From positions 137,523 to 195,779 of the forward strand of contig CAMYOC010000033.1 in NCBI GenBank assembly GCA_947259915.1: a stretch of 58,257 nucleotides of DNA, in the 5' to 3' direction. Each line of letters opens with the position of its first letter. The first letter of the stretch is position 1. A program made the position numbers and the translations under genes. Under the pieces are notes generated by a model, which did not search any database, was not told the DNA's origin, and saw only the letters and a program-made list of their open reading frames with translations. Of this stretch, positions 30,374 through 39,312 are shown in pieces. The DNA comes from an uncultured Gammaproteobacteria bacterium. GTDB lineage: Bacteria > Pseudomonadota > Gammaproteobacteria > Steroidobacterales > XN24.

Positions 30374-30916
30374 ATGAAATTTTGCAGCACCTGCGGGCAC
30401 ACAGTGTCTCTGAAGACGCCGGAGCAGGACACCATCCCGCGCTATGTTTGTGATGCCTGCGGGGTGATCCATTACGAGAACCCGAAGATCGTGGTCGGCT
30501 GCGTGCCCGAACACGAGGGCAAGATCCTGTTGTGCAAGCGAGCCATCGAGCCACGCTACGGTTACTGGACCGTGCCTGCGGGTTTTATGGAGAACGAAGA
30601 GACGCTGCAGGAAGGCGCCGCTCGCGAAACGCTCGAAGAAGCGCTCGCCGAGGTGGAGATCGGCGAGATGTTCGCGGTCGTCGACGTGGTGCGGGCCCGC
30701 CAGGTCCACGTGATGTTCCGCGCCAGACTCATCGGCGATGCCTACGGAGTCGGTTACGAGAGTCTCGAGACCCTACTGTTTACCGAGGACGAGATCCCCT
30801 GGGACGATATCGCCTTCCCCAGCGTGCGCTTCGCCCTCGAGACATGGCTGGAAGACCGTCGTCTCGGACGGACGGGCTTGCTGCACATGACTACATTCCG
30901 GCGGCCCCGGCCCTAG
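30374..30916 (+). CDS. Zinc-ribbon Nudix hydrolase
   Basis: A 180-residue Nudix protein with an N-terminal four-cysteine zinc ribbon (Cys4, Cys7, Cys26, Cys29) as in NudC-like NADH/ADP-ribose pyrophosphatases. The Nudix box spans residues 70-92: Gly70, Glu76, Arg84-Glu85 and Glu88-Glu89 are in place, but the usual Gly at position 91 is Leu. The run GVIHYENPKIVVGCVP and YWTVPAGFME are typical for this group. The substrate is unknown. It precedes fdxA by 75 bp on the same strand. Confidence 0.88.
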   Translation: MKFCSTCGHTVSLKTPEQDTIPRYVCDACGVIHYENPKIVVGCVPEHEGKILLCKRAIEPRYGYWTVPAGFMENEETLQEGAARETLEEALAEVEIGEMFAVVDVVRARQVHVMFRARLIGDAYGVGYESLETLLFTEDEIPWDDIAFPSVRFALETWLEDRRLGRTGLLHMTTFRRPRP

Positions 30917-30991
30917 GGGCCAGACGGGGCTTGTGGCAGAATACGCCCTCGCGCGGCAACGCGCCCTTCCCTGGCGATCACGAGAAGCAAG

Positions 30992-31315
30992 ATGACCTTC
31001 GTCGTTACAGAGAACTGCATACGCTGCAAATATATGGACTGTGTGGAAGTCTGTCCGGTGGACTGTTTCCACGAGGGACCCAACTTCCTGGTCATCGACC
31101 CGGAAGAATGCATCGATTGCACACTGTGCGAACCGGAATGTCCGGTCGAGGCCATCTTCTCGGAGGAGGACCTGCCCGAGGGTCAGGAGCATTTTCTCGA
31201 GCTGAACAAGGAACTGAGCGAAGGCTGGCCGGTGATCACCGAGGTTGGCGACGTGCCGGAAGACGCCAAGGACTGGGACGGCGTCCCGGACAAACTCCAG
31301 TATCTGGAGCGCTAG
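30992..31315 (+). CDS. fdxA: 7Fe ferredoxin FdxA
   Basis: Seven-iron ferredoxin of the FdxA type, 107 residues, carrying a [3Fe-4S] and a [4Fe-4S] cluster. Motifs are [18 protein letters not shown] and [16 protein letters not shown]. The C-terminal extension ending [14 protein letters not shown] is characteristic. GAGAAG precedes the ATG. It ends 31 bp before the convergent dsbC stop. Confidence 0.96.
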   Translation: MTFVVTENCIRCKYMDCVEVCPVDCFHEGPNFLVIDPEECIDCTLCEPECPVEAIFSEEDLPEGQEHFLELNKELSEGWPVITEVGDVPEDAKDWDGVPDKLQYLER

Positions 31316-31346
31316 GAGCCAGACGCGGCCGGGCCGAAGCTAGCCG

Positions 31347-32054
31347 TCAGCTCTTTTCGAGATAGGCGGCCAGCTCTGCCGCGGGCACATAGCCGGGCAG
31401 CAGGGAACCGTCTTCAGTCATGATCGCCGGCGTGCCACGCACGCCGATCCGGTTACCCATCTCATACTCCGCGGCGATCGGCGTCGCGCCGCAGCTCGGC
31501 GCATCGATCTTCTTGCCCTGCTTGGCATCGGTCAGCGCCTGCTGGCGATCATCGGAACACCACACCGCTTCGGCCTTGGCCCAGCCTTCGGATCCGGGAC
31601 CCATCCGCGGGTAGAACATATAGCGCACGCGGATGCCCAGCGCCTGCATCTGGTCCATTTCCTGGTGCAGCTTGCGGCAGTAGCCACAGTCGATATCGGT
31701 AAACACGGTGATGGTGTGTTTCGGATTCTCGGGCTCGAAGATGATCATCTCCGATTCCTTGACCTGCGCCATCTGCTGCAGACGCACCGAACTGCGCCGG
31801 CTCTCGGTCACGCTCTCGTTGGTGCTCAGGTCGACGATCTCGCCCTTGATCAGATAACGCTTGTCACCGGTGATATAGACGATCTGTCCGCCGACGACGA
31901 CTTCATAGACACCGGGGATCGGCGATTCGGTGACGTCATCGGCGGTCAAACCGGGCACCATGCCGGCGATGTCCTCTTTGGGACCCGCCTGGGCAGGGCT
32001 CAGCAGCAGCAGCGGCGCGGCCGCAAGGAGGGTCCGGATAATCAGAGTTTTCAT
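31347..32054 (-). CDS. dsbC: Thiol:disulfide isomerase DsbC
   Basis: Periplasmic disulfide isomerase. A signal peptide (TLIIRTLLAAAPLLLLSPAQA) is followed by an N-terminal dimerisation domain (PIPGVYEVVVGGQIVYITGDKRYLI) and a thioredoxin domain with active-site C-G-Y-C at Cys123 and Cys126 and cis-Pro in GVRGTPAIM. A second cysteine pair (VWCSD, PSCGA) matches the structural disulfide. Start at the ATG ending 32054 gives 235 residues, the normal size; the longer reading adds 11 non-family residues. It follows xerD, as in E. coli. Confidence 0.95.
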   Translation of the reverse strand: MKTLIIRTLLAAAPLLLLSPAQAGPKEDIAGMVPGLTADDVTESPIPGVYEVVVGGQIVYITGDKRYLIKGEIVDLSTNESVTESRRSSVRLQQMAQVKESEMIIFEPENPKHTITVFTDIDCGYCRKLHQEMDQMQALGIRVRYMFYPRMGPGSEGWAKAEAVWCSDDRQQALTDAKQGKKIDAPSCGATPIAAEYEMGNRIGVRGTPAIMTEDGSLLPGYVPAAELAAYLEKS

Positions 32055-32160
32055 AATGGGGGGCTTTCCCGACGATCGTTGTTTCACTACGACCGCCGAT
32101 CGAAAGATAGGTTCAGTGGCGACGGAGCGCCCATTCTAGAACAATCCCGGGCCGGCTACA

Positions 32161-33000
32161 TCAGCCCCGGGGGTGGTGCCGGGAATGCAGGTCCTTGAGA
32201 CGCTCCCGGGCTACATGGGTATAGATCTGGGTGTGATTGAGCAGGTGGGTGGCGAAGGCATGGCGCAGCGTATGCGGCGACAACTTGTCACCGACCTGGG
32301 CCTTGGCCGCGTAGCGCTTGATCAGATGCCAGAACGCCTGACGGGTCATATGATCGCCACGACGGGTCGGAAACAGATAGTCAGATTGGCGGTCGAGGAG
32401 GATCTCTGTCCGCGGGCCTTTGATGAACTGGTTTATCCACTCCACGGATTCTTCACCCAGCGGGATCAGGCGTTCCTTGTCGCCCTTGCCGACGACCCGG
32501 ATCACGCCCTGGTTGAGATTGATCTGGCTGAGCTTGAGATTCACCAGTTCGGTCACGCGCAAACCGGTAGCGTAGAGCACTTCCAGCATGGTCCGGTCCC
32601 GATGCCCCAGACAATCGGATGTCTGTGGCGCCTCGAGCAGGGCTTCGACCTCTTTTTCGGTGAGCGATTTGGGTAGCGGCCGGCCGATCTTGGGCATGTC
32701 TATGCGCGCCGTCGGATCGTCCTTACGGCCGGCGTCGCGCAGAAGATGGCGGAAAAACCGTCGGAAACTGGAGAGTTGTCGGGCGGTCGAACGCGGTCGC
32801 GCGCCGGACTCCACGCGCCAGGCGATAAACTCCAGCAGATCGGCGCGGCTGGCTTCGGCCACCGGCCGGCCACGCTCCGCCAGCCATCTCGCCAGGGACG
32901 TCAGATCCGTCCGGTATGCGGAGAGGGTGTTGCGTGACAGACCCCGCTCCATCCAGACGGCATCGAGAAAACTCTCGATTTTCGCCTCTGAGGCGATCAT
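32161..33000 (-). CDS. xerD: Tyrosine recombinase XerD with internal deletion of the GHS box
   Basis: XerC/D site-specific recombinase for chromosome dimer resolution at dif. From the ATG ending at 33000 the N-terminus aligns with E. coli XerD residue for residue, and Arg148, Lys172, His243 and Arg246 occupy the catalytic positions. After HAFATHLLNH (ending at residue 256) the text jumps to TQIYTHV, with Tyr260 as nucleophile. Eighteen residues normally between, including LLGHS with the last catalytic histidine, are absent in frame (junction at 32232/32233). In-frame ATGs at 33045 and 33054 could add N-terminal residues. Activity is doubtful unless the deletion is an assembly artefact. Confidence 0.88.
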   Translation of the reverse strand: MIASEAKIESFLDAVWMERGLSRNTLSAYRTDLTSLARWLAERGRPVAEASRADLLEFIAWRVESGARPRSTARQLSSFRRFFRHLLRDAGRKDDPTARIDMPKIGRPLPKSLTEKEVEALLEAPQTSDCLGHRDRTMLEVLYATGLRVTELVNLKLSQINLNQGVIRVVGKGDKERLIPLGEESVEWINQFIKGPRTEILLDRQSDYLFPTRRGDHMTRQAFWHLIKRYAAKAQVGDKLSPHTLRHAFATHLLNHTQIYTHVARERLKDLHSRHHPRG

Positions 33001-33302
33001 CTCTGCGGGGCGGTCGTTGTTGCGGCTTCCGTTGCTATTGCCCATATTTTCCATCTGCCCACGTGGGCGTGGCTGCTGGACCGGTCTCCACCCCAGGGCC
33101 CGGTCCTGGCCTGAATCAAACAACCGACATAAAATCGGCGGGCCGTCCTCGCCCCCGTTGCTGGCCAACAGGACGGCATTCGATGGTCGAGTATCGTGCC
33201 CATGCCCCATCGCAGCCGTGATCGCTTTCACAGTTCGCCAAGGTGATTAACATAACGTGACGACGGTCACATAACGAGTACCGCGTTGGGCGGTTGCCGG
33301 GA

Positions 33303-34058
33303 ATGATCGAATTGCTGAGATCCATCGGACGTCTGCTCTGGGGCCTTTACGCGTTGCTGGTATTCGGCTTGATGGTGCTGACAACGACGCTGCTGGTGGC
33401 CGTGGTTCCGGGTCTGCCCAGGCGCCGCCGTCTGGCTCGATGGGCCGCGCGGACGATCTTCGCTCTGATCGGCGTCAGACTTCAGGTCCACTTCCGGGAC
33501 CGCCTGCCGCCGGATGCCTGCGTAGTGGTCGCGAACCACGCCAGTTATCTGGACGGCGTGATCCTCACCGCGGCGCTGCCCGCCAATTTCAGCTTCGTGA
33601 TCAAGCGCGAGATGACCGGCGTGCCTTTGGCCCACCTGCTGTTGCGCCGGCTGGGTTCGGAATTTGTCGAACGCTCGGACCGCAAACGCGGCGCCCGGGA
33701 CGCACGCCGCATCAGCAGCAAGGCCGAGGGCGGGCACGCCATCGCTTTTTTTCCGGAGGGCACGTTCGTGGTCGAGCGGGGGCTGGGCCGGTTTCACAAC
33801 GGCGCCTTCGCCACCGCGGCGCGCACCGGCCTCCCGGTGGTGCCGGTCATCATCCGCGGCGCCCGGGAGATCCTCCCCGCGAAGCAATGGCTGCCCCGCC
33901 GCGGCGCGCTCGACGTGACGGTGACCGAACCGATTGACCTGACAGAATCACCGTCCGGCCACAGCGCCAGGGCGCTGCTGGCCGCATCTCGGGCACGGAT
34001 CCTGGAGGGCCTGGACGAACCGGACCTGATGCGCGGGATCATCAACGAAAACGCATGA
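33303..34058 (+). CDS. 1-acyl-sn-glycerol-3-phosphate acyltransferase (PlsC family)
   Basis: Membrane-associated glycerolipid acyltransferase of 251 residues. A hydrophobic N-terminal segment (LLWGLYALLVFGLMVLTTTLL) precedes the H-x4-D motif NHASYLD (His79, Asp84) and the substrate motif FPEGT (residues 150-154). It may make phosphatidic acid or act in lipid remodelling; the exact substrate cannot be read. The ATG at 33303 is chosen; a TTG 9 bp upstream is possible. It ends at a terminator hairpin shared with the convergent TPR gene. Confidence 0.88.
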   Translation: MIELLRSIGRLLWGLYALLVFGLMVLTTTLLVAVVPGLPRRRRLARWAARTIFALIGVRLQVHFRDRLPPDACVVVANHASYLDGVILTAALPANFSFVIKREMTGVPLAHLLLRRLGSEFVERSDRKRGARDARRISSKAEGGHAIAFFPEGTFVVERGLGRFHNGAFATAARTGLPVVPVIIRGAREILPAKQWLPRRGALDVTVTEPIDLTESPSGHSARALLAASRARILEGLDEPDLMRGIINENA

Positions 34059-34079
34059 AAAAGCCCGCGCGGGGCGGGC
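34058..34079 (-). terminator. Intrinsic terminator of the TonB2 operon
   Basis: On the minus strand GCCCGC pairs with GCGGGC around a 5-nt loop and is followed directly by TTTTT. It lies 25 bp after the TPR gene stop and touches the stop of the convergent acyltransferase, so it separates the two converging transcripts. Confidence 0.85.
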
Positions 34080-34104
34080 CTGGTGTCGCATTGATCGGGA
34101 CAGA

Positions 34105-35412
34105 TCAACCAGCCGCTGCAGCCTGCTGGCGCTCCTCCACAAACTTGATCCAATCGCCCGCCTGACGCCGGGTCTTTTCGTCATAGTTGCGGGCTTCTTT
34201 GAGCGCATCCAGAGCCTGGGCAAAGTCCCGAATCTCGTTGGCCGAAATGCCGATCAACAGATAGGCGCCGCCCGGGGTCTTCAGGCCACCCTTCTCCAGC
34301 GCCTGTCTGGCGGCGTCGATCGAGCGCTGCCATTCGCTCTTCTCAGCCAGCAGCTGAGCTTTTTGCATATATAGCTCGCCGTCGTCCTTGAGCGGTGCCA
34401 GTCGATCGATGGTCGCGATGGCCTTGTCAAATTCCCGCGCCGAGGTCCAGGCGCTCAACAACAATTCCAGGTTTTTTTGGTTCGCCTGGATGCGGCCCGC
34501 CGCCATTTCCTTTTCCAGCGTGCGGCCGGCCACGTAGGGCACTTCCACAAACAGATTCATGCGCACGATATTCAGCAGCTTGCGCTCGCGCGACTGCTCG
34601 TTCATCGTCGGGCTGGTGTCGTCAAACAAACCGGCCTCATAGGCGACCATCAGCGTCGCCAGCGCGTCGATATCTTTGCGTTGTTCCTGGTAAGAGCCGG
34701 ACAACATCTCCCAATATTTCAGCTTGCCTGGCCATTTGGCCACCATGCCGGTCAACAACCGCGAGGCAGCGGGGTAGTCCTTCTTCTCGAAATAGATCGC
34801 TAATTCAAGCAGATACCAGGACTCTTGCGCCTTGTCACCTGCGATGGCGATGGCCTTCTGCACGTAGGGTAGCGCCTGGTCATACTGCTTGAGACTCGAA
34901 TAGCTGGCAGCCAACGCGATGTAAGCCGGGGCCGGCGGCTCGCACTGGAACTTCAGATATTCCAGCATCAGATCGATAGTGCGTTGGAACTCATCCTGGC
35001 CCGCATAAAGTTGAGCCAGCGAATACATCAGGCCGAAATGCGCAGCGTTGGTCAGCGCATCGGAATCAATCGCCTGCTGAAAATACGGGATGGCCTTTTT
35101 GTATTTGCCCTGGCCGGCATACACGTAGCCAAAGGTCTCGTCGACCTTCGCCCTTTCATAGTCGCTCAGGTTGCCCTTCGCCAGCGAGTTGAGGCCGTTG
35201 AGCGCGTCGCTATATTGTTCGTTGCCCATCTGTTCGTGGATAGCGCTGATACGCCGGTAGGTACGCTCCCCGATCAGCGCACCGCGTTCTTTGCGTTCGA
35301 TAGCCTGCTGACCCTCGCACTTACCGGGCTGCTCGGCCGCCTGGGCGTTGCCGGCGATACCCGCCAGCGCAAGCAGCAAGGCACCGATGCCGATCGCTTT
35401 GAATTTTTTCAT
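34105..35412 (-). CDS. Periplasmic TPR protein of the TonB2 system
   Basis: A 435-residue exported protein (signal peptide IGALLLALAGIAGNAQA) built of tetratricopeptide repeats such as AKVDETFGYVYAGQGKYKKAIPYFQQAI and YIALAASYSSLKQYDQALPYVQKAI. It is the last gene of the TonB2/ExbB/ExbD operon and overlaps the tonB stop by one base. TPR proteins of this type accompany TonB2 systems in marine gammaproteobacteria. Its binding partner is unknown. Confidence 0.85.
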   Translation of the reverse strand: MKKFKAIGIGALLLALAGIAGNAQAAEQPGKCEGQQAIERKERGALIGERTYRRISAIHEQMGNEQYSDALNGLNSLAKGNLSDYERAKVDETFGYVYAGQGKYKKAIPYFQQAIDSDALTNAAHFGLMYSLAQLYAGQDEFQRTIDLMLEYLKFQCEPPAPAYIALAASYSSLKQYDQALPYVQKAIAIAGDKAQESWYLLELAIYFEKKDYPAASRLLTGMVAKWPGKLKYWEMLSGSYQEQRKDIDALATLMVAYEAGLFDDTSPTMNEQSRERKLLNIVRMNLFVEVPYVAGRTLEKEMAAGRIQANQKNLELLLSAWTSAREFDKAIATIDRLAPLKDDGELYMQKAQLLAEKSEWQRSIDAARQALEKGGLKTPGGAYLLIGISANEIRDFAQALDALKEARNYDEKTRRQAGDWIKFVEERQQAAAAG

Positions 35413-36038
35413 CAGCTTTGATCCAGCTTGAAGTCAATGGTCTGCTCAGCCTCCCGGCTGACCGCACGGCCATCGACGATACGAGGCTTGAATTTCCAGC
35501 GCAGGATGGCGCGGATCGCGGCGCGGTCGAACAGCCGTCTCGGTTCCGCCTCCACCACGGTCGGTTTATCCACCGTGCCGTCCTCGAGGATCATAAAGCG
35601 CACCTTGACCCAGCCCTCGGTGCCCTTTAACAGCGCCTCGCGGGGATATTGTGGCTCGATACGGACGATCGGGATGATGTCACCCTCGGCCGAAGGGTCG
35701 CCGGCCTGCCAGGAACCCAAAAAGGGTCCGCTGCCGCTAAATCCTACGTCGATATCCGGCGTCTCGATGTCCAGCGGCGTCGGCGGCGGCTGCGATTGTG
35801 ACGACACCTTCAGCTTTGGCGGCGGCGGTGGCTTCTTTGGCGGCGGCGGTTTCTTCGGTACCCGCCGGTCCTTGGTCTGCAACATCTCGTCCTGCTGGAC
35901 GCGGATAAAGTCGATCACCTTTCCGCCGCTGTCCGCGCCGCGGAATCCGCCCTTGTTGGAGATCAGTGCGTTCATCAACAGGAACAGCAGCAGCGCGATG
36001 ACGATGCCCAGGGCCAGCGATCCGAAGGATTTGATCAT
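35412..36038 (-). CDS. TonB2-type energy transducer
   Basis: Short TonB of 208 residues. An N-terminal signal-anchor (LALGIVIALLLFLLMNALI) is followed by a Pro/Lys spacer (VPKKPPPPKKPPPPPKLKV) and the C-terminal TonB domain with the YP motif (PQYPREALLKGTEGWVKVRFMI) and the AIRAILRWKFKPRIV helix-strand. It transmits proton motive force to outer-membrane receptors. Start and stop each overlap the neighbours (exbD, TPR) by one base. Confidence 0.92.
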   Translation of the reverse strand: MIKSFGSLALGIVIALLLFLLMNALISNKGGFRGADSGGKVIDFIRVQQDEMLQTKDRRVPKKPPPPKKPPPPPKLKVSSQSQPPPTPLDIETPDIDVGFSGSGPFLGSWQAGDPSAEGDIIPIVRIEPQYPREALLKGTEGWVKVRFMILEDGTVDKPTVVEAEPRRLFDRAAIRAILRWKFKPRIVDGRAVSREAEQTIDFKLDQS

Positions 36039-36445
36039 CAGCCCCCTCCCAGCTCTGCCGCCACGGATACATTTTGGACACCGCCGAGCCGGATCTGATC
36101 CATCAGGTCGATCAACACGCCGGTGGCGGCCTTCTGGTCAGTGACGATGACCACGCTTGCCTCCGGACTCTCGGCCTTGGCCTGTTCGACCAGTTGCCGC
36201 ACCTGGGCCATCTCGATTTTCCGTTTGTTCATCCAGATGTCGCCAACCACGCTGATGCCGATAAGGATATTGCCACGCTCCTGCTTGATCGCGGTCATCG
36301 CCTCGGGTCGATCGGGATCGATGCCGGTCTCCTTGATAAAGGAAGTCGTGACGATAAAGAAGATCAGCATGATGAACACGATGTCCAGCATCGGCGTGAT
36401 GTTGATCTCGGCCTCTTCGGCGTGCGCGGTTACTCTGCGTCGCAT
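36038..36445 (-). CDS. exbD: ExbD2-type biopolymer transport protein
   Basis: Proton-channel subunit with one membrane span: EAEINITPMLDIVFIMLIFFIVTTSFIKE. The conserved membrane Asp lies in PMLDIVFIML. A periplasmic domain follows. Length 135. It sits between exbB2 (10-bp gap) and tonB (one-base overlap). Confidence 0.93.
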   Translation of the reverse strand: MRRRVTAHAEEAEINITPMLDIVFIMLIFFIVTTSFIKETGIDPDRPEAMTAIKQERGNILIGISVVGDIWMNKRKIEMAQVRQLVEQAKAESPEASVVIVTDQKAATGVLIDLMDQIRLGGVQNVSVAAELGGG

Positions 36446-36455
36446 TCAGATACCC

Positions 36456-36983
36456 TCAATGGTGCGCCAGGTGGTCTTCGATGCCGTTCACTTCCCGCTT
36501 CGCTTTCTGCTCCATCCAGGAGGCAAAATAGAGACCGGAAAGGGCCGCTACCAGACCGGACATGGTCGGGATCGTGGCTTTCGACACACCGGCCGCCATC
36601 AGACGGGCATTGCCGGTTCCCGCGAACGCCATCACGTCGAACACAGCGATCATGCCGGTCACGGTGCCGAGCAGACCCAGCAGCGGCAGGATCGCCATCA
36701 GAGCATTGATCACCGGCAGGTACTGCCGACACTCGACACCAACCTCCGAAACCATCTGCGCGCGGACCTGACGCGCGTACCAGGAAAAAGTGTCGGAGCG
36801 GGAGTTCCAGGTCTGCTCGATCTCTTTCACCCGGCCGGGCAGCACCAAGTAGAAGAACCAGAAGCGCTCGATGATCAACGTCCACATCAGGATGGTGACG
36901 AACAGGATCGCATACAGGACATCACCGCCCGCTTCGAAGAAATCCCGAATCGGCGAAATCAGCAGCTCCTGCAGTAAGATCAT
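36456..36983 (-). CDS. exbB: ExbB2-type MotA/TolQ/ExbB proton channel protein
   Basis: Three-span proton channel subunit of 175 residues. The TolQ/ExbB core reads INALMAILPLLGLLGTVTGMIAVFDVMA, and the third span region KATIPTMSGLVAALSGLYFASWM matches the family. It pairs with ExbD2 and probably with the larger ExbB-like protein upstream, whose stop overlaps this start by 4 bp. Confidence 0.93.
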   Translation of the reverse strand: MILLQELLISPIRDFFEAGGDVLYAILFVTILMWTLIIERFWFFYLVLPGRVKEIEQTWNSRSDTFSWYARQVRAQMVSEVGVECRQYLPVINALMAILPLLGLLGTVTGMIAVFDVMAFAGTGNARLMAAGVSKATIPTMSGLVAALSGLYFASWMEQKAKREVNGIEDHLAHH

Positions 36984-38326
36984 CGGTCGGCTTCCGCCTT
37001 CTGCGCGATCATGCCGGCAGTCTGTTCCTCGAGGACCTCGATCAGGCTACGGCTACGGCCGGCAACCCAGCTGTGCAACAGCACCAGCGGGATAGCCACA
37101 CACAGTCCGAGCACGGTGGTGACCAGGGCCTGAGAGATACCGCCGGCCATCAGCTTGGGATCGCCGGTACCGAACAGGGTGATGGCCTGGAAGGTGGCGA
37201 TCATGCCGGTCACTGTGCCGAGCAGACCCAGCAGCGGCGCTACCGCCGCCAGCACCTTGATACCGCCCTGCCATTTCTCCAGCGCTGGCGCTTCACGCAG
37301 GATCGCTTCATCCAGCTTCAGCTCGAGCGTCTCGGTGTCGTTCATCCGGTTCTCGTCATAGACCTTGAGGATCCGGCCGAGCGGATTCTTCTCGCTCGGA
37401 TCGGAGGTCTTCAGCTGCTTGCGCATGCCACCGCTGACGCCACTGAGGAACACCAGACGCCACAGGGCGATCAACAGACCGATGATGCCGAGGGTGATAA
37501 TCACGTAACCGACGGGGCCGCCCTGAGCAATGCGCTCACCCAGGCTCGGCGCCTGGATCAGCAGACCCAGCAGCGAGCCGCGGCTGGGATCGACCGCGGT
37601 GTTGACGATGGCCGGCGGAGACGCCCCGAACAGATCGTCGATGGCGCCGCGGAAACGGTCCTGCGGCTGACGCGCCAGCTCCTTGATCGAACCGGTCTCG
37701 GTGTCATAGCTCAGGAAGCGGTCACCGGTGATCAGGTTGTGCACACCGACCCGGACCACGTCGGCCTGCTCATCGCGGCCATCCGCGGTCACGATGGTGG
37801 CCGGGAAGCGGCTGACCTTGCCCGATTCGACCATCTCCTCGAACAGCAGGATGCGTAATGCATCCAGGTCCTCGATGGAGGGCAGACCCTTGATCTGCGC
37901 CAGCCGGGTGGCGACATCGCTGCGGTCGGGATACTGGGCCGAGACCAGCGAACTGCGCACCTGGCCGACGGTGTCACCGGCGACCTGGCGGACGACGCCA
38001 AACAATTCGCCGAAATTGCCGACCTGGACCTGCAGATTATCCGACATCTCGGTCAGCAGTTGTTCGTTCTCGGTGAACGCTGAGGTGAGACGGTCACTGC
38101 GCTGCTCCTCCGCGCTCAGCTCGCCCTGCACCTCGCGCAGCAACGCCCGCTGGCTGTTGCGCTCGCGCTGGAAGCGGGCCTCGCGCTGCTTGTTCTCCTC
38201 GGACATCTCGCCGCGGGCTTTCTTGACTTGATTGAGCAGCTGGTCCAGCTCGCCGGCTGACCATGCGTTGACACTGACCAGGGCGCCCAGCATCAGCGCC
38301 ACCGTGGTGATGATCTGCTTTCTCAT
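36980..38326 (-). CDS. Long ExbB-like protein with periplasmic coiled coil (TtpC-like)
   Basis: A 448-residue MotA/TolQ/ExbB family protein with an N-terminal signal peptide and a periplasmic helical domain (LDQLLNQVKKARGEMSEENKQREARFQRERN) before the three-span channel core, which contains VLAAVAPLLGLLGTVTGMIATFQAI. This architecture is that of Vibrio TtpC, an essential extra component of TonB2 systems. It overlaps DUF3450 and exbB2 genes by 4 bp each, so the set is translated as a unit. Confidence 0.9.
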   Translation of the reverse strand: MRKQIITTVALMLGALVSVNAWSAGELDQLLNQVKKARGEMSEENKQREARFQRERNSQRALLREVQGELSAEEQRSDRLTSAFTENEQLLTEMSDNLQVQVGNFGELFGVVRQVAGDTVGQVRSSLVSAQYPDRSDVATRLAQIKGLPSIEDLDALRILLFEEMVESGKVSRFPATIVTADGRDEQADVVRVGVHNLITGDRFLSYDTETGSIKELARQPQDRFRGAIDDLFGASPPAIVNTAVDPSRGSLLGLLIQAPSLGERIAQGGPVGYVIITLGIIGLLIALWRLVFLSGVSGGMRKQLKTSDPSEKNPLGRILKVYDENRMNDTETLELKLDEAILREAPALEKWQGGIKVLAAVAPLLGLLGTVTGMIATFQAITLFGTGDPKLMAGGISQALVTTVLGLCVAIPLVLLHSWVAGRSRSLIEVLEEQTAGMIAQKAEADR

Positions 38327-39120
38327 TGGGAGGCCTCCGGCGCGGAAACGGGGAGCATCAACAGGTTCGGCGGCGATTGCTTGCGCGCGATGCGCAGGCC
38401 TTCGGTGATCGACGCACGATACTCAGCCGGCAGCGTCTCCCACTGGCGGGTGTTCGGGTTGAAGAAACCCGTCTCTTCCTTGTTCGCGGTCTGGTAGGCC
38501 AGCAGCAGGCGGCCCAGACGCAGGAACTCGACCTCGCGGGATTCTCCACCGATGTCGAGGGCGCCGTTGCGGGCCTCCATGTCGCGGCCGAAGTTAGTCT
38601 CGATCTGATAGGCCTCCATGATCTTGCGGTATTTCTCCGAGATGGTGATCTCCGAGTCATCCATCATCTCCCGCAGGGCCGCAACCCGATCCCTCCGTTC
38701 CACCAGATTGAACGGCAGATCGAGGCCAATAAATTCATCCAGGTTGGCGATCATGATCTCCATCAGCGGCACGATCTCGGTCTGGACGACCTGAAAATCT
38801 TCCAGCTGCCGCGTGATGTTGGCCTTCTCCGTTTCCTGGCTGTTGACCAGAGTCTGGAGATGGCGGTTATAGATTTTGACCCGATCCAATTTCTGCAGCG
38901 CGAGGCGATATTCGCCGAGAAGCTCCGAGGTCTGGTCGGCAAGCTGCGCGATGCGTGCCTGCGACTTCTTGGACGCCGAATCGCTGGCCTTCTGCTCCGC
39001 CAGGCTCGCGGTGATCACCCGTTCGGATGCGACCGCCGTCGACAGGCACAGGGGCAGCAAAACCGCCGCCAGCGCCGCCCCGAGCCAACCGGCAGGGCGC
39101 GATTTCTTCTGTGTTTGCAT
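38323..39120 (-). CDS. DUF3450 periplasmic coiled-coil protein
   Basis: First gene of the TonB2 operon, 265 residues. A signal peptide (WLGAALAAVLLPLCLSTAVAS) is followed by a long helix predicted to be coiled coil (SKKSQARIAQLADQTSELLGEYRLALQKLDRVKIYNRH) and a conserved globular end (LGRLLLAYQTANKEETGFFN). DUF3450 proteins regularly precede ttpC-exbB2-exbD2-tonB2; their function is not established. The 192-bp leader (39121-39312) contains a TAGAAT box on the minus strand at 39256-39261 and no gene. Confidence 0.88.
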   Translation of the reverse strand: MQTQKKSRPAGWLGAALAAVLLPLCLSTAVASERVITASLAEQKASDSASKKSQARIAQLADQTSELLGEYRLALQKLDRVKIYNRHLQTLVNSQETEKANITRQLEDFQVVQTEIVPLMEIMIANLDEFIGLDLPFNLVERRDRVAALREMMDDSEITISEKYRKIMEAYQIETNFGRDMEARNGALDIGGESREVEFLRLGRLLLAYQTANKEETGFFNPNTRQWETLPAEYRASITEGLRIARKQSPPNLLMLPVSAPEASQ

Positions 39121-39312
39121 GAGCTTCCCTTCGCTGGAGATTGTAATTAGTGAGGAGGCATTCGTAAGCGATTTAAGCTAGCAGAAAGCCCCTTGAAAAA
39201 AAAGTACGCCACTGCATGCACCAGCACTGCAGGTAGCGCCTTCAACCTATTGTTTATTCTACTTAAACCCCGATGCGACCGTGACCGGTCGGCTCTCCCC
39301 TCAACACATCTT

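Noticed and set aside
30150..30709. Minus-strand open frames opposite the Nudix gene and its leader
   Set aside because: They are complements of the Nudix coding region, with no homology and no initiation signals.
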